Of a DNA stretch of 64,000 nt, positions 7,232 to 17,569 are shown piece by piece (position 1 is the first letter of the stretch; every line of letters starts with the position of its first letter). A program made the position numbers and the translations under genes. The stretch covers positions 1,550,001 to 1,614,000 of the forward strand of contig JAFHKR010000039.1 of NCBI GenBank assembly GCA_017052515.1, in the 5' to 3' direction. The notes beneath the pieces were generated by a model. The model had not been told where the DNA came from, ran no database searches, and worked only from the letters and a program-made list of their open reading frames with translations. This DNA comes from Fictibacillus nanhaiensis. GTDB taxonomy: Bacteria > Bacillota > Bacilli > Bacillales > Fictibacillaceae.

Positions 7232-9793
7232 TTATAATCCGCATTTTAATTGAGCGTTACAATTCGTACACGTGTTACAGCCACCGATTTCTTTCACTTT
7301 CCCTTTTCGGCATACCGGGCAAGTGTTACCAACTTCGTTACCAATGGTTACATCTGTAGAACGAAGATCCGTAATCGTATCTAAAATAACAACTTTACTT
7401 TTTTCTTCCTCCATACCAAGATCGATCTCAGTCTGTTCAAAAGTCTCTTCTGCTTTAAGTGTAAGAACTTGTGAGTCACGGCTTCCATCAACGTATACCG
7501 TTCCACCTTTTGCTCCACCCTTATAAAGGCGTTCGTAAACTTTTTGAACTTGATCCACTGTATAACCTTTAGGAGCGTTTACCGTTTTTGAGATCGAACT
7601 ATCTACCCAACGCTGGATGACACATTGTGTATCTGCATGCGCTTCTGGTGCAAGCTCCATCGCAGCAACAAACCATTCAGGCAGCTCATTTTCGTTCGCT
7701 TCAGGATTGCTGTCTAAATATTCCTTAACGATATCAGCTTTCACTTCAATGAATTTCCCAAGACGGCCACTGCGGAAGTATGAGAAAGAGAAGTAAGGCT
7801 CTAATCCTGTGGAGACTCCAACCATGGTTCCTGTGGATCCAGTTGGAGCAACAGTCAACAAGTGAGAGTTACGAATCCCAAATTCTAAAATATCTTCGCG
7901 TAAATCTTCAGGAAGCTTTTTCATATAACCAGTTTCAGTAAATCGTCTACGCAACTCTGTAGTAGTCTCTTCTGTCTCGCCTTCTAAGAACGGAAAGCTT
8001 CCCTTCTCTTTAGCAAGTTCAATTGAAGTGCGATAAGCTGTAACGGCAATCGTCTCAAAGATTTGATCAACAAGCTTGTTTCCTTCTTCAGATCCGTAAA
8101 CGGTCTCGCAATAGATAAGAAGGTCATGTAATCCCATAACTCCTAACCCTACACGACGTTCCCCCAATGCTTGGACTCGGTTTGGTTCTAAGAAGTATGG
8201 TGTTGCATCAATTACGTTGTCCTGCATACGAACGCCAACTTCGACCGTTTGTTTTAGCTTTTCAAAGTCCACCGTTTTGTTTTCTTTGTCAGCCATGTTT
8301 CCAAGGTTAACTGCAGCGAGGTTGCAGACACTGTATGGTGCAAGTGGTTGTTCTCCACATGGGTTCGTTGCTACAACTTTTTGTCCATATGCTGTAGCGT
8401 TCGTCATGTCATTTGCATTATCGATAAAGAAAATACCTGGCTCAGCAGAGTATGTTGCGCAAATGTTGATCAGGTTCCACAGTTCGCGTGCTTGAATTCG
8501 TTTGTATACGCGAATACCATAGCCTTTCTCTTCCCAAACACGAACATCTCCTACTTCATGCCACTCGTTGTTGTAAGCTTCCATCTCATCAGGCGAGTAA
8601 GCCTCGACACTTGGAAAACGTAACAAATACTCAGAGTCATTTTCTACGGCTTCCATAAATTCCTTCGTGATCGTAACAGAGATGTTCGCACCTGTTAAGA
8701 ACTCAGAATTATGAACGCTGTACGTTCCTCCATCGCGAAGCATTGTCTCAGCATCGCGTAGAACGTCTGAATCAAATCCGCCTGTCCCTGGAATATCCTT
8801 ATAGCGAAGAATCCCTTCGTACATTGCTTTTTGAGCTGGTGTCAGCGGTGTGAATTTTAATTTATCTTGTGCGACTTGCTTAATCTTCTCGTCGTTCGTA
8901 TTTTCAATCAAGTAACGTAGAATTCGAGGATTCTGCATTTTAGAAATAATGAAATCAATAATGTCAGGATGCCAGTCGGCCAGCATGATCATCTGCGCCC
9001 CCCTGCGACTTCCTCCCTGCTCAACCAAATGCGTCAACTTCGCGATGTCATCCAACCAGGATACAGAGCCAGATGATTTTCCGTTTACGCCTCGAGCGAG
9101 TGCGTTCTTCGGTCGAAGCGTAGATCCGTTCGTTCCAACTCCGCCTCCGCGGCTCATGATCTCCATCACTTGCTTACGGTGATCTGAGATGCCTTCACGC
9201 GAATCTTTTACATACGGCATCACGTAACAGTTGAAATACGTTACGTCTGTTTCTGCGCCTGCCCCATATAAAACGCGGCCAGCGGGAACAAAGTTCATCT
9301 CTGAAAGTTCTTTGTAGAACTTTTGGAATGATTCTTGGCGCTTCTCTTCCGTCGTTTCAACAGATGCTAAGCCTGTCGCATTTCTTAGTGCGATCTGCTC
9401 GTAATAAACTTCTAATGGCTTGTCCATCACATCAAGTGAACGTGTGATCAAACCAGATTCCGCTTCTTCCGGCTTCTCTAGTACAGCTTTGAACTCATCT
9501 TCAACCAATACGACTGCGTTTTTATCGTCCCAGTTAACAGATTGGATATAGCCTAGCCCTCTTGCTGGAAATTTTGGATCCTCTTTTACTGTTAGTACAA
9601 CAAAATCCCCTGGTTTTAACGTTTTCTTTTCTGTGTCTTTAAAGCTGTATCGGTCGAGCATCACGAGCCTAGAGACACCTTTATGTGTTGTTTTCATCGT
9701 AGAAGTAACGGGGTGCACTTGTGGAAATTGAGCTATATCACTGTTGAGAGCGTCAATATTGATACCCTTTTTAACAGTTGCGACTGTGTCCAT
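7232..9793 (-). CDS. nrdJ: Class II (B12-dependent) ribonucleotide reductase
   Basis: Adenosylcobalamin-dependent reductase that makes deoxyribonucleotides without oxygen and without an NrdB partner. The barrel carries the typical NPCGEQPLAPYSVCNLA loop and VAPTGSTGTMVGVSTG; the early Cys of the redox pair sits in TYFNCYVMPY. The C-terminus has four spaced cysteines, CPVC and CNTCTNC, then LKCGL, a zinc-ribbon-like tail that also serves to re-reduce the active site. At 853 residues it fits the NrdJ_Z type. A good AGGAGG precedes the ATG. In this position B. subtilis has no such gene, so it is an addition to the conserved order. No cobalamin riboswitch is obvious in the 361 bases upstream. Confidence 0.95.
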   Translation of the reverse strand: MDTVATVKKGINIDALNSDIAQFPQVHPVTSTMKTTHKGVSRLVMLDRYSFKDTEKKTLKPGDFVVLTVKEDPKFPARGLGYIQSVNWDDKNAVVLVEDEFKAVLEKPEEAESGLITRSLDVMDKPLEVYYEQIALRNATGLASVETTEEKRQESFQKFYKELSEMNFVPAGRVLYGAGAETDVTYFNCYVMPYVKDSREGISDHRKQVMEIMSRGGGVGTNGSTLRPKNALARGVNGKSSGSVSWLDDIAKLTHLVEQGGSRRGAQMIMLADWHPDIIDFIISKMQNPRILRYLIENTNDEKIKQVAQDKLKFTPLTPAQKAMYEGILRYKDIPGTGGFDSDVLRDAETMLRDGGTYSVHNSEFLTGANISVTITKEFMEAVENDSEYLLRFPSVEAYSPDEMEAYNNEWHEVGDVRVWEEKGYGIRVYKRIQARELWNLINICATYSAEPGIFFIDNANDMTNATAYGQKVVATNPCGEQPLAPYSVCNLAAVNLGNMADKENKTVDFEKLKQTVEVGVRMQDNVIDATPYFLEPNRVQALGERRVGLGVMGLHDLLIYCETVYGSEEGNKLVDQIFETIAVTAYRTSIELAKEKGSFPFLEGETEETTTELRRRFTETGYMKKLPEDLREDILEFGIRNSHLLTVAPTGSTGTMVGVSTGLEPYFSFSYFRSGRLGKFIEVKADIVKEYLDSNPEANENELPEWFVAAMELAPEAHADTQCVIQRWVDSSISKTVNAPKGYTVDQVQKVYERLYKGGAKGGTVYVDGSRDSQVLTLKAEETFEQTEIDLGMEEEKSKVVILDTITDLRSTDVTIGNEVGNTCPVCRKGKVKEIGGCNTCTNCNAQLKCGL

Positions 9794-9862
9794 ATTTCTC
9801 CTCCTCTATTTAAATCACATACGGATGCATATCTATATCTTGTATGTATAAGTTCTACCCTT

Positions 9863-9892
9863 ATACTATATATACGTAAACCTCATGTCAAA
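9863..9892 (-). promoter_or_regulatory. Putative sigma-A promoter of nrdJ
   Basis: On the minus strand TTGACA (9887-9892) is followed after about 17-18 bases by TAGTAT within the sequence TATATAGTATAAG. A second TTGACA lies 17 bases further upstream. The call rests on consensus match only. Confidence 0.5.
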
Positions 9893-10111
9893 GAAAAAAT
9901 ATTGTCAAACTTAAAATCATGAGTATTTTACAGCAATTCCATGAATCTTGTATATTTATGATGATTTTATTAATGAATTGGCTTTATTCTAGATTTGTAT
10001 AATTTGGTAGTTTTGAAAAGCCGTACAAACACGTGGTTTTCAAAAATTCCTGCTTTTTTCCAAAAAAAATTAATATCTTGACATCTTTTTTCTGATCTTT
10101 ATAGAGCAAAA

Positions 10112-10147
10112 ATAAAAAATCGAGATCTCTTTTTGAGATTTCGATTT
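10112..10147 (-). terminator. Terminator of lipM
   Basis: The stem AAATCGAGATCTC / GAGATTTCGATTT (10117-10129 with 10135-10147) is flanked by A and T runs and lies eight bases after the lipM stop. It could act in both directions. Confidence 0.82.
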
Positions 10148-10154
10148 TTTTCTA

Positions 10155-10994
10155 TTAACGCCTGAACGTCCAATCGTCGTTGCGATAACGAGTCTCGGCT
10201 ATATGTTCGACCTCTGCCCACTGATCTTCTGTAAGTGTATATGGTAAAAGATTAACGTTCAAACCGTCCTCAAATCCTTTTTTAAAGGCAGTCTTCGCGT
10301 CATCGATCGTAACAGGAACATCTAGTAATGCGTTCACTGCTACAGCTTTTTTCTTAAATGCAGTTTGCATTCTTTCTCGTAATCTGTCGCTAGAATACTT
10401 AAACAGATCAAACAGTTTGTCTTCATCTAAGTCCAGAAGAATAGAACCGTGTTGAAGAATAACACCCTTCTGCCTTGTTTGAGCACTTCCTGCTACTTTT
10501 CTTCCTTCTACGACTAATTCATACCACGATGGAGCGTCAAAACAAACTGCTGATCGAGGATTCTTCAATCCTTCACGCTCTTCTTCTGTTTTCGGAACAG
10601 CAAAGTATGCATCGAGGCCTAAGCCTTGAAATCCTTCTTTAATCCCTTCAGAGATCACCCGATACGCTTCTGTCACGCTTTGTGGCATATCTTTGTGTGA
10701 TTCCGATACGATGACGCTATACGTGAGTTCTTGATCATGAAGAACTCCGCGCCCTCCCGTTGGACGTCTTACGAAACCTAGTCCGTATTTCTTTACGGCA
10801 TCAAGGTTAATCTCTTTCTCTACTTTTTGAAAGTAGCCAATCGATAAGGTTGCTGGATTCCATCCGTAAAAGCGAATAACAGGTGGAATCTTTCCTTCAC
10901 TGTGCCAAGTTAGCAATGCTTCGTCCATTGCCATATTAATTGCAGGTTCGCAATTTCCAGAATCGATATAATACCAGTTTTCTTTTTTTTCCAC
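10155..10994 (-). CDS. lipM: Octanoyl-[GcvH]:protein octanoyltransferase LipM
   Basis: Transfers octanoate from acyl carrier protein to GcvH, the first step of lipoic acid assembly in Bacillus. The biotin/lipoate ligase-like fold shows [28 protein letters not shown] and KVAGSAQTR; the acyl-accepting Cys lies in [10 protein letters not shown]. The start is GTG at 10994, preceded at nine bases by AGGGAG; upstream ATG codons lack a site. The 279 residues match the B. subtilis protein (278). It sits two genes from the glycine cleavage operon, whose H protein is its acceptor. Confidence 0.95.
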   Translation of the reverse strand: MEKKENWYYIDSGNCEPAINMAMDEALLTWHSEGKIPPVIRFYGWNPATLSIGYFQKVEKEINLDAVKKYGLGFVRRPTGGRGVLHDQELTYSVIVSESHKDMPQSVTEAYRVISEGIKEGFQGLGLDAYFAVPKTEEEREGLKNPRSAVCFDAPSWYELVVEGRKVAGSAQTRQKGVILQHGSILLDLDEDKLFDLFKYSSDRLRERMQTAFKKKAVAVNALLDVPVTIDDAKTAFKKGFEDGLNVNLLPYTLTEDQWAEVEHIAETRYRNDDWTFRR

Positions 10995-11143
10995 GTTTTT
11001 CGTCTCCCTGCCATTCATTCGTAACTAGTGTACCAAATTCGGCGAGTGTGTCAAAACAATCGCTCAAAGTCAGATTTTTCTTTTGCCTATAGAGCCGCGC
11101 ACCGCTATAATTGGGGTAGATTGTTTAAAGGAGTGCAAGCGTT

Positions 11144-11521
11144 ATGGGATGGATAGTTTTAGCAGGTATTGTAGTAGCATTATTGGCGTATGTAATCGGT
11201 ATGGGGCTTTATCAGAAGAGATTTCTAACGACGTTAAACGAGGAAGAGTTTAAAGCAGGATATCGAAAAGCTCAATTGATCGATGTTCGTGAACCTGAAG
11301 AGTTTAAAAAGGGACATATCTTAGGAGCACGTAATATCCCTCTTTCTCAAATGAGACAGAGATTAAAAGAAGTGCGCAGCGATCAGCCTGTTTATCTATA
11401 TTGTGAGAGTGGATTCAGAAGTGCTCGTGCAGCCAATTTTCTAAAGAAGAAAAAATATGGTCAACTTCATCACCTAAATGGCGGCTTCCGCAAATGGACA
11501 GGCCGTGTAAAATCAAACTAA
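11144..11521 (+). CDS. yqhL: Rhodanese-like protein YqhL
   Basis: Single rhodanese domain of 125 residues anchored by one N-terminal transmembrane helix (about 3-22). The domain shows LIDVREPEEFKKGHI and the active loop CESGFRS with the sulfur-carrying Cys at about residue 85, then the final HLNGGFRKW. It is likely to bind persulfide or to act in sulfur transfer at the membrane. AAAGGAG lies ten bases before the ATG. It is read opposite to lipM and converges on gcvPB, with a shared terminator. The substrate is not known. Confidence 0.9.
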   Translation: MGWIVLAGIVVALLAYVIGMGLYQKRFLTTLNEEEFKAGYRKAQLIDVREPEEFKKGHILGARNIPLSQMRQRLKEVRSDQPVYLYCESGFRSARAANFLKKKKYGQLHHLNGGFRKWTGRVKSN

Positions 11522-11527
11522 CATTCA

Positions 11528-11565
11528 AAAGCAGCTCAGGAGAATTTTCCTGAGCTGCTTTTTTG
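11528..11565. terminator. Bidirectional terminator yqhL/gcvPB
   Basis: A perfect 14-bp stem (11528-11541 with 11548-11561) with an A run on one side and a T run on the other lies between the two convergent stop codons. Confidence 0.92.
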
Positions 11566-11566
11566 T

Positions 11567-13030
11567 TTAAACTTGTTTTGTATATTTTAAGATGGGCTTT
11601 CTTGCAGCTGTCGCTTCATCCAGTCGTTTAACAACGGTAGTATGAGGAGCTTCTTGTACCAATTCAGGTGTTTCTTCAGCTTCCTTTGAAATCTGAATCA
11701 TCTTCTCGATAAATTCATCCAGTGTTTCTTTTGATTCCGTTTCTGTCGGCTCGATCATGATCGCTTCTTCGACACTTAACGGGAAGTAGATCGTTGGCGG
11801 GTGATAGCCAAAGTCTAGGAGACGTTTTGCGATATCAAGTGTTCTCACGCCAAGTTTCTTTTGACGACGTCCTGATAATACGAACTCATGTTTACAGTGT
11901 TGTGTAAACGGAAGATCGAAATGAGGCTCAAGTCGGCGCATCATGTAGTTCGCGTTTAATACGGCGTTCTCTGATACCTGGTGCAAGCCGTCTGGACCCA
12001 TCGTCATGATATACGTAAAGGCACGTACGTTAATGCCGAAGTTACCATAAAAAGGCTTCACGCGTCCGATCGATTGCGGGCGATCGTATTCGAATTTATA
12101 AAGATCATCTTCTTTAACAAGAACTGGTTTTGGCAAGAATGGAATCAGATCTGCCTTAACCCCAACTGGTCCTGATCCTGGTCCACCACCACCGTGTGGC
12201 CCTGTGAACGTTTTATGAAGATTCAAGTGAACGACGTCAAAGCCCATGTCTCCAGGTCTAGCAAAGCCTAATATCGCATTTGCGTTCGCTCCGTCATAGT
12301 ACAGCTTTCCGCCAGCTTCATGGACGATTTTTGCCATTTCTAATATATGCTCTTCAAAAAGACCAAGCGTATTTGGATTTGTAAGCATAAGAGCGGCCAC
12401 ATCTTGATCGACTACTCGTTTCAAATCTTCTAGATCAACTAGACCGCGCTCATCAGATTTCACTGTGATCGATTCAAAACCTGCAACCGTTGCAGACGCA
12501 GGATTGGTTCCGTGTGCTGAATCAGGAACGATTACTTTTGTACGATTAAAGTCACCATTTGCTTCATGGTAAGCACGAATCATCATAAGTCCTGTCCATT
12601 CACCATGTGCACCCGCAGCTGGTTGAAGCGTAACTTCATCCATACCTGTGATCTCAGCAAGTGATGTTTGCAAGCGGTACATCATCTCCATCGCACCTTG
12701 AACCGTATCTTCATCTTGAAGAGGGTGGATGTGTGCAAACCCAGGGAAACGTGCTACATCTTCATTAATCTTCGGATTGTATTTCATCGTACATGATCCG
12801 AGTGGATAGAAACCAGAATCCACACCATGGTTACGATTGGATAAGGCTGTGTAATGACGAACGATCTGAAGCTCTGACACTTCAGGAAGATCCGCTTCTT
12901 CTGTACGCAAATAATCGGAAGGGATGATAGATTCTACGTTAATCTCTGGAACGTCAAGTTCAGGGATGCTGTACCCTACTCGACCTGGTTTAGACAATTC
13001 AAAAATTAATGACTGATGTTCTGTACGCAT
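11567..13030 (-). CDS. gcvPB: Glycine dehydrogenase (decarboxylating) subunit 2
   Basis: Large catalytic half of the split P protein of the glycine cleavage system. It decarboxylates glycine with pyridoxal phosphate and passes the aminomethyl group to lipoyl-GcvH. The PLP lysine is in [16 protein letters not shown] at about residue 270; [11 protein letters not shown] and [12 protein letters not shown] are also characteristic. The 487 residues are normal. The gene starts inside the 3' end of gcvPA (25-base overlap), with GGAGG before the ATG, so both halves are made in a coupled way. Confidence 0.97.
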   Translation of the reverse strand: MRTEHQSLIFELSKPGRVGYSIPELDVPEINVESIIPSDYLRTEEADLPEVSELQIVRHYTALSNRNHGVDSGFYPLGSCTMKYNPKINEDVARFPGFAHIHPLQDEDTVQGAMEMMYRLQTSLAEITGMDEVTLQPAAGAHGEWTGLMMIRAYHEANGDFNRTKVIVPDSAHGTNPASATVAGFESITVKSDERGLVDLEDLKRVVDQDVAALMLTNPNTLGLFEEHILEMAKIVHEAGGKLYYDGANANAILGFARPGDMGFDVVHLNLHKTFTGPHGGGGPGSGPVGVKADLIPFLPKPVLVKEDDLYKFEYDRPQSIGRVKPFYGNFGINVRAFTYIMTMGPDGLHQVSENAVLNANYMMRRLEPHFDLPFTQHCKHEFVLSGRRQKKLGVRTLDIAKRLLDFGYHPPTIYFPLSVEEAIMIEPTETESKETLDEFIEKMIQISKEAEETPELVQEAPHTTVVKRLDEATAARKPILKYTKQV

Positions 13031-14370
13031 GCTAATCCCTCCAATACATTTGCAAGCTGATCGATTTCTTCTTTTGTTCTCATTTCCGTAACCGCTAAAA
13101 GCATATGGTTCTTAAGTTCTGAATACGAAAGACCTAAATCATAACCGCCGATGATGCCAGATTCTAATAGTTTTCTGTTCACTTCTTTAGCTGTACACTT
13201 TAACTCGATAACAAACTCGTTAAAGAAAGGTCCAGTGAATGCTATCTTGAATCCTTTCTCTTCAAGAACTTTTTTCGCATAATGCGCTTTTTGTATGTTT
13301 TGGTGTGCTACTTCTTTCACACCTTGTTTTCCGAGTGCTGTCATGGCAATGGAAGCTGCAAGTGCGTTAAGGGCTTGGTTCGAACAGATGTTACTCGTCG
13401 CTTTATCACGTCTGATATGCTGCTCTCTTGCTTGGAGGGTAAGAACGAATCCGCGTTTTCCGTCTTCATCAACGGTTTGACCTACTAAACGGCCCGGAAC
13501 TTTACGCATCAATTTTGTTGTTACGGCAAAATATCCACAGTGTGGTCCGCCAAATCCTTGTGCGATCCCGAACGGCTGTGCATCACCGACTACAATATCG
13601 GCACCAAACTTGCCAGGAGGCGTCAGTGCGCCAAGTGCTAAAGGATTCGAAGAAACAACGAACATTCCTTTAACGTTATGCACGATCTCTTCTATTTCTT
13701 TTAAAGGTTCGATCTGACCGAAGAAGTTAGGATATTGAACGATCACACAAGCTGTCTCTTCATCCACTTCAGCACGCAATGAATCCACGGATGTCATACC
13801 GTTATCCGTGTCTACTTCAACTACTTCAAGATGCTGTCCTTTAGCATAAGTGTGTAGAACAGCACGAGATTCTGGGTGTACGGACTTTGATACAACGATT
13901 TTCTTTCTTCGCGTTTGAGCTGCTGATAATAATCCAGCTTCAGCAAGTGCTGTTCCACCATCGTACATAGAAGAGTTCGCAACATCCATACCGGTAAGCT
14001 CACAGATCATCGTTTGGAACTCAAAGATCGCTTGAAGTTCACCTTGAGAGATCTCAGGCTGATATGGCGTATAAGCGGTGTAGAACTCTGAACGAAGTAG
14101 CATATGATTGACGATCGATGGTGTGTAGTGATCGTAAACACCCGCTCCTAAGAAGGACGCATGATCTTTTGTATTTTTGTTTAATGCTGCTAAGCGGCCC
14201 ATCTCTTTAACTAGTTGAGGTTCTGACAAAGCTTCCTCGATCTGTAAGCGTCCTTTAAACCGAACTTCTTCAGGAATATCCTGAAAAAGATCTTCTGTCG
14301 TTTCGATTCCAATCGTTTCAAGCATTTCCTTTTTGTCTTGATCAGTCATCGGCAAATAGCGGAACGTCAT
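13006..14370 (-). CDS. gcvPA: Glycine dehydrogenase (decarboxylating) subunit 1
   Basis: Small half of the P protein (454 residues), which forms the heterodimer with GcvPB. Typical stretches are MTFRYLPMT at the start, [26 protein letters not shown] and [11 protein letters not shown]. It has the fold of a PLP enzyme but relies on the partner for the PLP lysine. It lies 21 bases after gcvT in an operon controlled by the glycine riboswitch at 15575-15745. Confidence 0.97.
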   Translation of the reverse strand: MTFRYLPMTDQDKKEMLETIGIETTEDLFQDIPEEVRFKGRLQIEEALSEPQLVKEMGRLAALNKNTKDHASFLGAGVYDHYTPSIVNHMLLRSEFYTAYTPYQPEISQGELQAIFEFQTMICELTGMDVANSSMYDGGTALAEAGLLSAAQTRRKKIVVSKSVHPESRAVLHTYAKGQHLEVVEVDTDNGMTSVDSLRAEVDEETACVIVQYPNFFGQIEPLKEIEEIVHNVKGMFVVSSNPLALGALTPPGKFGADIVVGDAQPFGIAQGFGGPHCGYFAVTTKLMRKVPGRLVGQTVDEDGKRGFVLTLQAREQHIRRDKATSNICSNQALNALAASIAMTALGKQGVKEVAHQNIQKAHYAKKVLEEKGFKIAFTGPFFNEFVIELKCTAKEVNRKLLESGIIGGYDLGLSYSELKNHMLLAVTEMRTKEEIDQLANVLEGLACVQNISH

Positions 14371-14391
14371 GGTTTCTCCCCCTTAAATGTC

Positions 14392-15492
14392 TTATTTTCC
14401 TCGTTTATAAAATGGTGAAGCAACTACTTTTGCTTTTAATCGTTTTTGACGAATCTGTACTTCTACCTCTGTTCCAAGCTCCGTGAAATCCTTTTCGAGT
14501 AGAGCAAGACCTAGGTTCTTCTTCAAAGTTGGTGATTGTGTTCCCGTAGTAACTTCTCCGATCTTCACTTCACCTTTAAACACCTCGTAATGGGACCGTG
14601 GAATTCCTTTATCGATCATCTCGATACCAACTAGTTTACGTGGTGCGCCATTCTTCTTTTGATCAGCTAATATTTCTTTCCCAATAAAATCTGCTTCTTT
14701 ATCTGTTTTTACAGCGAATCCAATCCCCGCTTCTATCGGCGTAATTTCTTTTGTAAGTTCTTGACCATATAGAGCAAGCTTCGCTTCAAAGCGTAACGTG
14801 TCACGCGCTCCAAGTCCTGCAGGAAGCAATCCATCTTCTTGGCCTGCTTCTAGAACAGATCTCCACAGTTTTTCAGCATGTTCCGTCTTTAAGTAAATCT
14901 CAAAACCATCTTCTCCTGTGTAGCCTGTTCGGGACACAAGAGCGGATATGCCAGCTAGAGAAACATCTTCTTTAAAACGGAAGAATCCGATCTCAGAAAG
15001 ATTGGTATCTGTAAGCTTTTGTAAGATCGATTCTGCTTTTGGTCCTTGAATCGCAAGCTGTGCATATTCAGGAGACACATTCACAAGTTCTACACCTTCA
15101 GGCTTCTTGCTCATCAGCCATTCGAAATCTTTTTCAATATTTGAGGCATTCACAACAAGTAAGTAATCGTTTTCATCTCTTTTATAGATTAAAAGATCAT
15201 CTACTGTACCACCGTTTTCATAGCACATAGCCGTATATTGCGCTTGGCCGTTCTGAAGTTTCGAAACATCATTAGTCATTGTATATTGTAGAAACGATAG
15301 GGCATTTGGTCCTCGAACATCAAATTCTCCCATGTGAGAGACATCGAATAGACCGGCTTTCGTTCTAACCGCTTCGTGTTCCTCTTTAATACTTGAGAAC
15401 TGAACAGGCAACTCCCAACCACCAAAATCAATTACTTTTCCACCATGTTCTTTGTATGTCTCAAATAACGGTGTTCGTAACAATGTAGCCAT
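14392..15492 (-). CDS. gcvT: Aminomethyltransferase (glycine cleavage T protein)
   Basis: Transfers the methylene group from aminomethyl-GcvH to tetrahydrofolate and releases ammonia. Motifs are [23 protein letters not shown] with the folate-site Asp, [11 protein letters not shown] and the C-terminal LALLEK region. The frame is open far upstream, across the riboswitch, but the true start is the ATG at 15492 with AAGGAGG seven bases before it, giving 366 residues. It is the first gene of gcvT-gcvPA-gcvPB. Confidence 0.97.
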   Translation of the reverse strand: MATLLRTPLFETYKEHGGKVIDFGGWELPVQFSSIKEEHEAVRTKAGLFDVSHMGEFDVRGPNALSFLQYTMTNDVSKLQNGQAQYTAMCYENGGTVDDLLIYKRDENDYLLVVNASNIEKDFEWLMSKKPEGVELVNVSPEYAQLAIQGPKAESILQKLTDTNLSEIGFFRFKEDVSLAGISALVSRTGYTGEDGFEIYLKTEHAEKLWRSVLEAGQEDGLLPAGLGARDTLRFEAKLALYGQELTKEITPIEAGIGFAVKTDKEADFIGKEILADQKKNGAPRKLVGIEMIDKGIPRSHYEVFKGEVKIGEVTTGTQSPTLKKNLGLALLEKDFTELGTEVEVQIRQKRLKAKVVASPFYKRGK

Positions 15493-15539
15493 GTGAATTC
15501 CTCCTTTTTCATACTTAAAAATTTTCGGACTTTTTTGGA

Positions 15540-15583
15540 CAAAAAAAAGACAGAAAGACCCCTTAAAAATGGGATCCTCTGTC
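15540..15583 (-). terminator. Expression-platform terminator of the glycine riboswitch
   Basis: On the minus strand the stem formed by 15571-15583 and 15549-15562 is followed by eight T. Its left arm includes the GACAGAG segment that closes the second aptamer, so terminator and aptamer helix exclude each other. This fits an ON switch: glycine binding stabilises the aptamer and lets polymerase pass into gcvT. Confidence 0.85.
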
Positions 15584-15745
15584 CTGCAACCTGTAAGTTT
15601 CTCAAGTGAATAGACTTGAGTTTCTTCGTTGGTGGCTTTCATCTATTAAAAAGCACTCTCCAGAGATGCGTCTAGCAAGAGTCTTTTTGCCTGAGAGTTT
15701 CACAATTGTTTGCTCCTTCGGCGCCGCTAACGCAGTCTCTCCTCT
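15575..15745 (-). promoter_or_regulatory. Tandem glycine riboswitch
   Basis: The leader of gcvT holds two glycine aptamers in series. Aptamer 1 shows GGAGAGACTGC, the core GGCGCCGAAGGAGCAA and CTCTCAGGCAAAAAGA; aptamer 2 begins with TCTGGAGAGTG and ends with CCAACGAAGAAACTC and CAGGTTGCAGGACAGAG. The linker is short. Both copies keep the conserved glycine-binding cores. Overlap with the terminator explains how binding controls gcvT-gcvPA-gcvPB. Confidence 0.95.
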
Positions 15746-15871
15746 TACTTTCATTCGCGAGTATGTTATTGTCCAAGGTCGCACATACTATTACTATGTT
15801 TACTACATTATTATCCTATCATTTTTACAAAAGGAATGGCAACGAACTTTTTTAAAGAAAGGAAATCCGTT

Positions 15872-17569
15872 ATGAAAATCGACGTTCAGTTTCAGCGAGA
15901 ATGGCATGATGACTTTTTAAAGCGTGTGGAAGAAGATGGACCTTGGGCCAATTGGGAATTATATAACTTAGCTCTTGAAGCCGAACACCACTTAGCAATT
16001 CCTGATTTTCTCGGTCTTCAAGCTCCAGATCACCTTCCACAGATGACTTTTTTGCCTCATCAGCTGGACGTTGCGACTACCGTTATTGAACAGATGAACG
16101 GAAAAGCAATCTTGGCAGATGAAGTAGGGCTTGGAAAAACGATCGAAGCTGGATTGATCCTAAAAGAGTACATGATACGCCGACTCGCTAAGAAGATATT
16201 GATCCTTGTTCCTGCTTCACTCGTTATTCAATGGACGAACGAGTTGAATCAAAAGTTCTTTATTCCAGCAATCGCTCAGAAAAAAGCCTATGTTTGGGAA
16301 CAATGCGATGTAGTCGTATCCTCTATTGATACAGCAAAACGAGCACCTCATCGCGACATCGTTCTTAATCAAGACTATGATCTTGTGATTATCGATGAAG
16401 CGCACAAACTAAAGAATAAGAAAACAAAAAACTATGAATTTGTACAGTTATTAAAAAAGAAGTTCTGCTTACTTTTAACTGCTACTCCGGTTCAAAACAG
16501 AGTTGAGGAGATTTTTAATCTTGTATCTCTATTAAAGCCCGGCCATCTAGGTAACCGAGAGAACTTTGACAAAGATTATAAAGAAGATAAGTATTCCCTT
16601 AAAAATGAAGAAAAGCTTAAGCAGCTCGTAAATAAGGTGATGGTTCGTAATCGACGAGAAGAGACTGGTCTAAAATGGCCGAAACGCCTTGTTCAGACCA
16701 TTCCTATCACATTATCAAAAACAGAACGTGACCTATATGATGAAATCTCTCAACTAAAAAAAGACTCTTATTTTGACCGAAGCAAATTTTCAATCGTCAC
16801 CCTGCAGCGAGAAGCTTGCAGTTCGCGTGAAGCCGTTTTTCTAACATTAAAGAATATGCTTCAAAAAGATGTATCAAACTCTTTAATGGAACAACGAGTC
16901 TTAGAATTGATGAAAAAAATTGAACTCGTCGATCAAAATTCTAAAGCATTAAAAGCGTTAGAGCTGATTCAATCCATTGATTCCAAGGTCATCATTTTCA
17001 CAGAATACCGCGCGACTCAACTGTATCTGCAATGGTTTTTACAACAACATGGCATCTCTTCTGTACCGTTCAGAGGGGGATTCAAGCGAAGCAAGAAGGA
17101 CTGGATGACTCACCTCTTTCGAACACGAGCACAAGTGTTGATCGCAACAGAAGCTGGTGGTGAAGGAATAAACCTGCAGTTCTGTCAGCATATCATCAAT
17201 TATGATCTCCCATGGAACCCGATGAGGATCGAGCAGCGGATCGGACGTATCCACCGCATCGGTCAGCAAGGTGACGTTCATATCTATAACTTCGCCACTC
17301 AGAATACGATTGAAGAGCACATCTTAAACTTGCTGTATAACAAGATCAACCTATTTGAGAGTGTCATTGGGGAACTCGATGAAATCTTAACGAAATTTGA
17401 AATCAAGAACATTGAACGCCACATCGCGGACATCATGAATACCTCTGAGAGTGAGGGTGAGATCCGGGTAAAGATGGATAATCTAGCTTCCTTGATCAAT
17501 CTTGATGGCGGTATCAAGCAGAAAGGGTGGGAAGAGCATGCAGCAGCACGAGATTCATCGCTTTCTTGA
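15872..17569 (+). CDS. yqhH: SNF2-family DEAD/DEAH helicase YqhH
   Basis: Swi2/Snf2-type ATPase of 565 residues. Motif I is DEVGLGKTIEAG, motif II DEAH, motif III LTATPVQN, motif V GGEGINLQ and motif VI QRIGRIHRIGQ. It lacks extra DNA-binding domains, similar to RapA-like short proteins; the target nucleoprotein is unknown. The ATG at 15872 is chosen because AAAGG lies nine bases upstream; an earlier in-frame ATG at 15836 touches its own site. The gene is read divergently from gcvT and overlaps yqhG, with which it forms a two-gene operon as in B. subtilis. Confidence 0.93.
   Translation: MKIDVQFQREWHDDFLKRVEEDGPWANWELYNLALEAEHHLAIPDFLGLQAPDHLPQMTFLPHQLDVATTVIEQMNGKAILADEVGLGKTIEAGLILKEYMIRRLAKKILILVPASLVIQWTNELNQKFFIPAIAQKKAYVWEQCDVVVSSIDTAKRAPHRDIVLNQDYDLVIIDEAHKLKNKKTKNYEFVQLLKKKFCLLLTATPVQNRVEEIFNLVSLLKPGHLGNRENFDKDYKEDKYSLKNEEKLKQLVNKVMVRNRREETGLKWPKRLVQTIPITLSKTERDLYDEISQLKKDSYFDRSKFSIVTLQREACSSREAVFLTLKNMLQKDVSNSLMEQRVLELMKKIELVDQNSKALKALELIQSIDSKVIIFTEYRATQLYLQWFLQQHGISSVPFRGGFKRSKKDWMTHLFRTRAQVLIATEAGGEGINLQFCQHIINYDLPWNPMRIEQRIGRIHRIGQQGDVHIYNFATQNTIEEHILNLLYNKINLFESVIGELDEILTKFEIKNIERHIADIMNTSESEGEIRVKMDNLASLINLDGGIKQKGWEEHAAARDSSLS

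Larger units (their letters stand above)
9794..10154. other. Intergenic region upstream of nrdJ
   Basis: This 361-bp A/T-rich stretch holds the probable nrdJ promoter, the lipM terminator near its far end, and two TTGACA-like hexamers on the minus strand. I see no ORF with a ribosome site and no B12-box-like sequence. Confidence 0.6.

Noticed and set aside
9794-10154. Cobalamin riboswitch in front of nrdJ
   Set aside because: No B12-box-like conserved sequence was found on either strand; only promoter-like elements are present.
15493-15642. N-terminal extension of gcvT by 50 residues
   Set aside because: The extension runs through the riboswitch and its terminator; the ATG at 15492 has a perfect AAGGAGG site.
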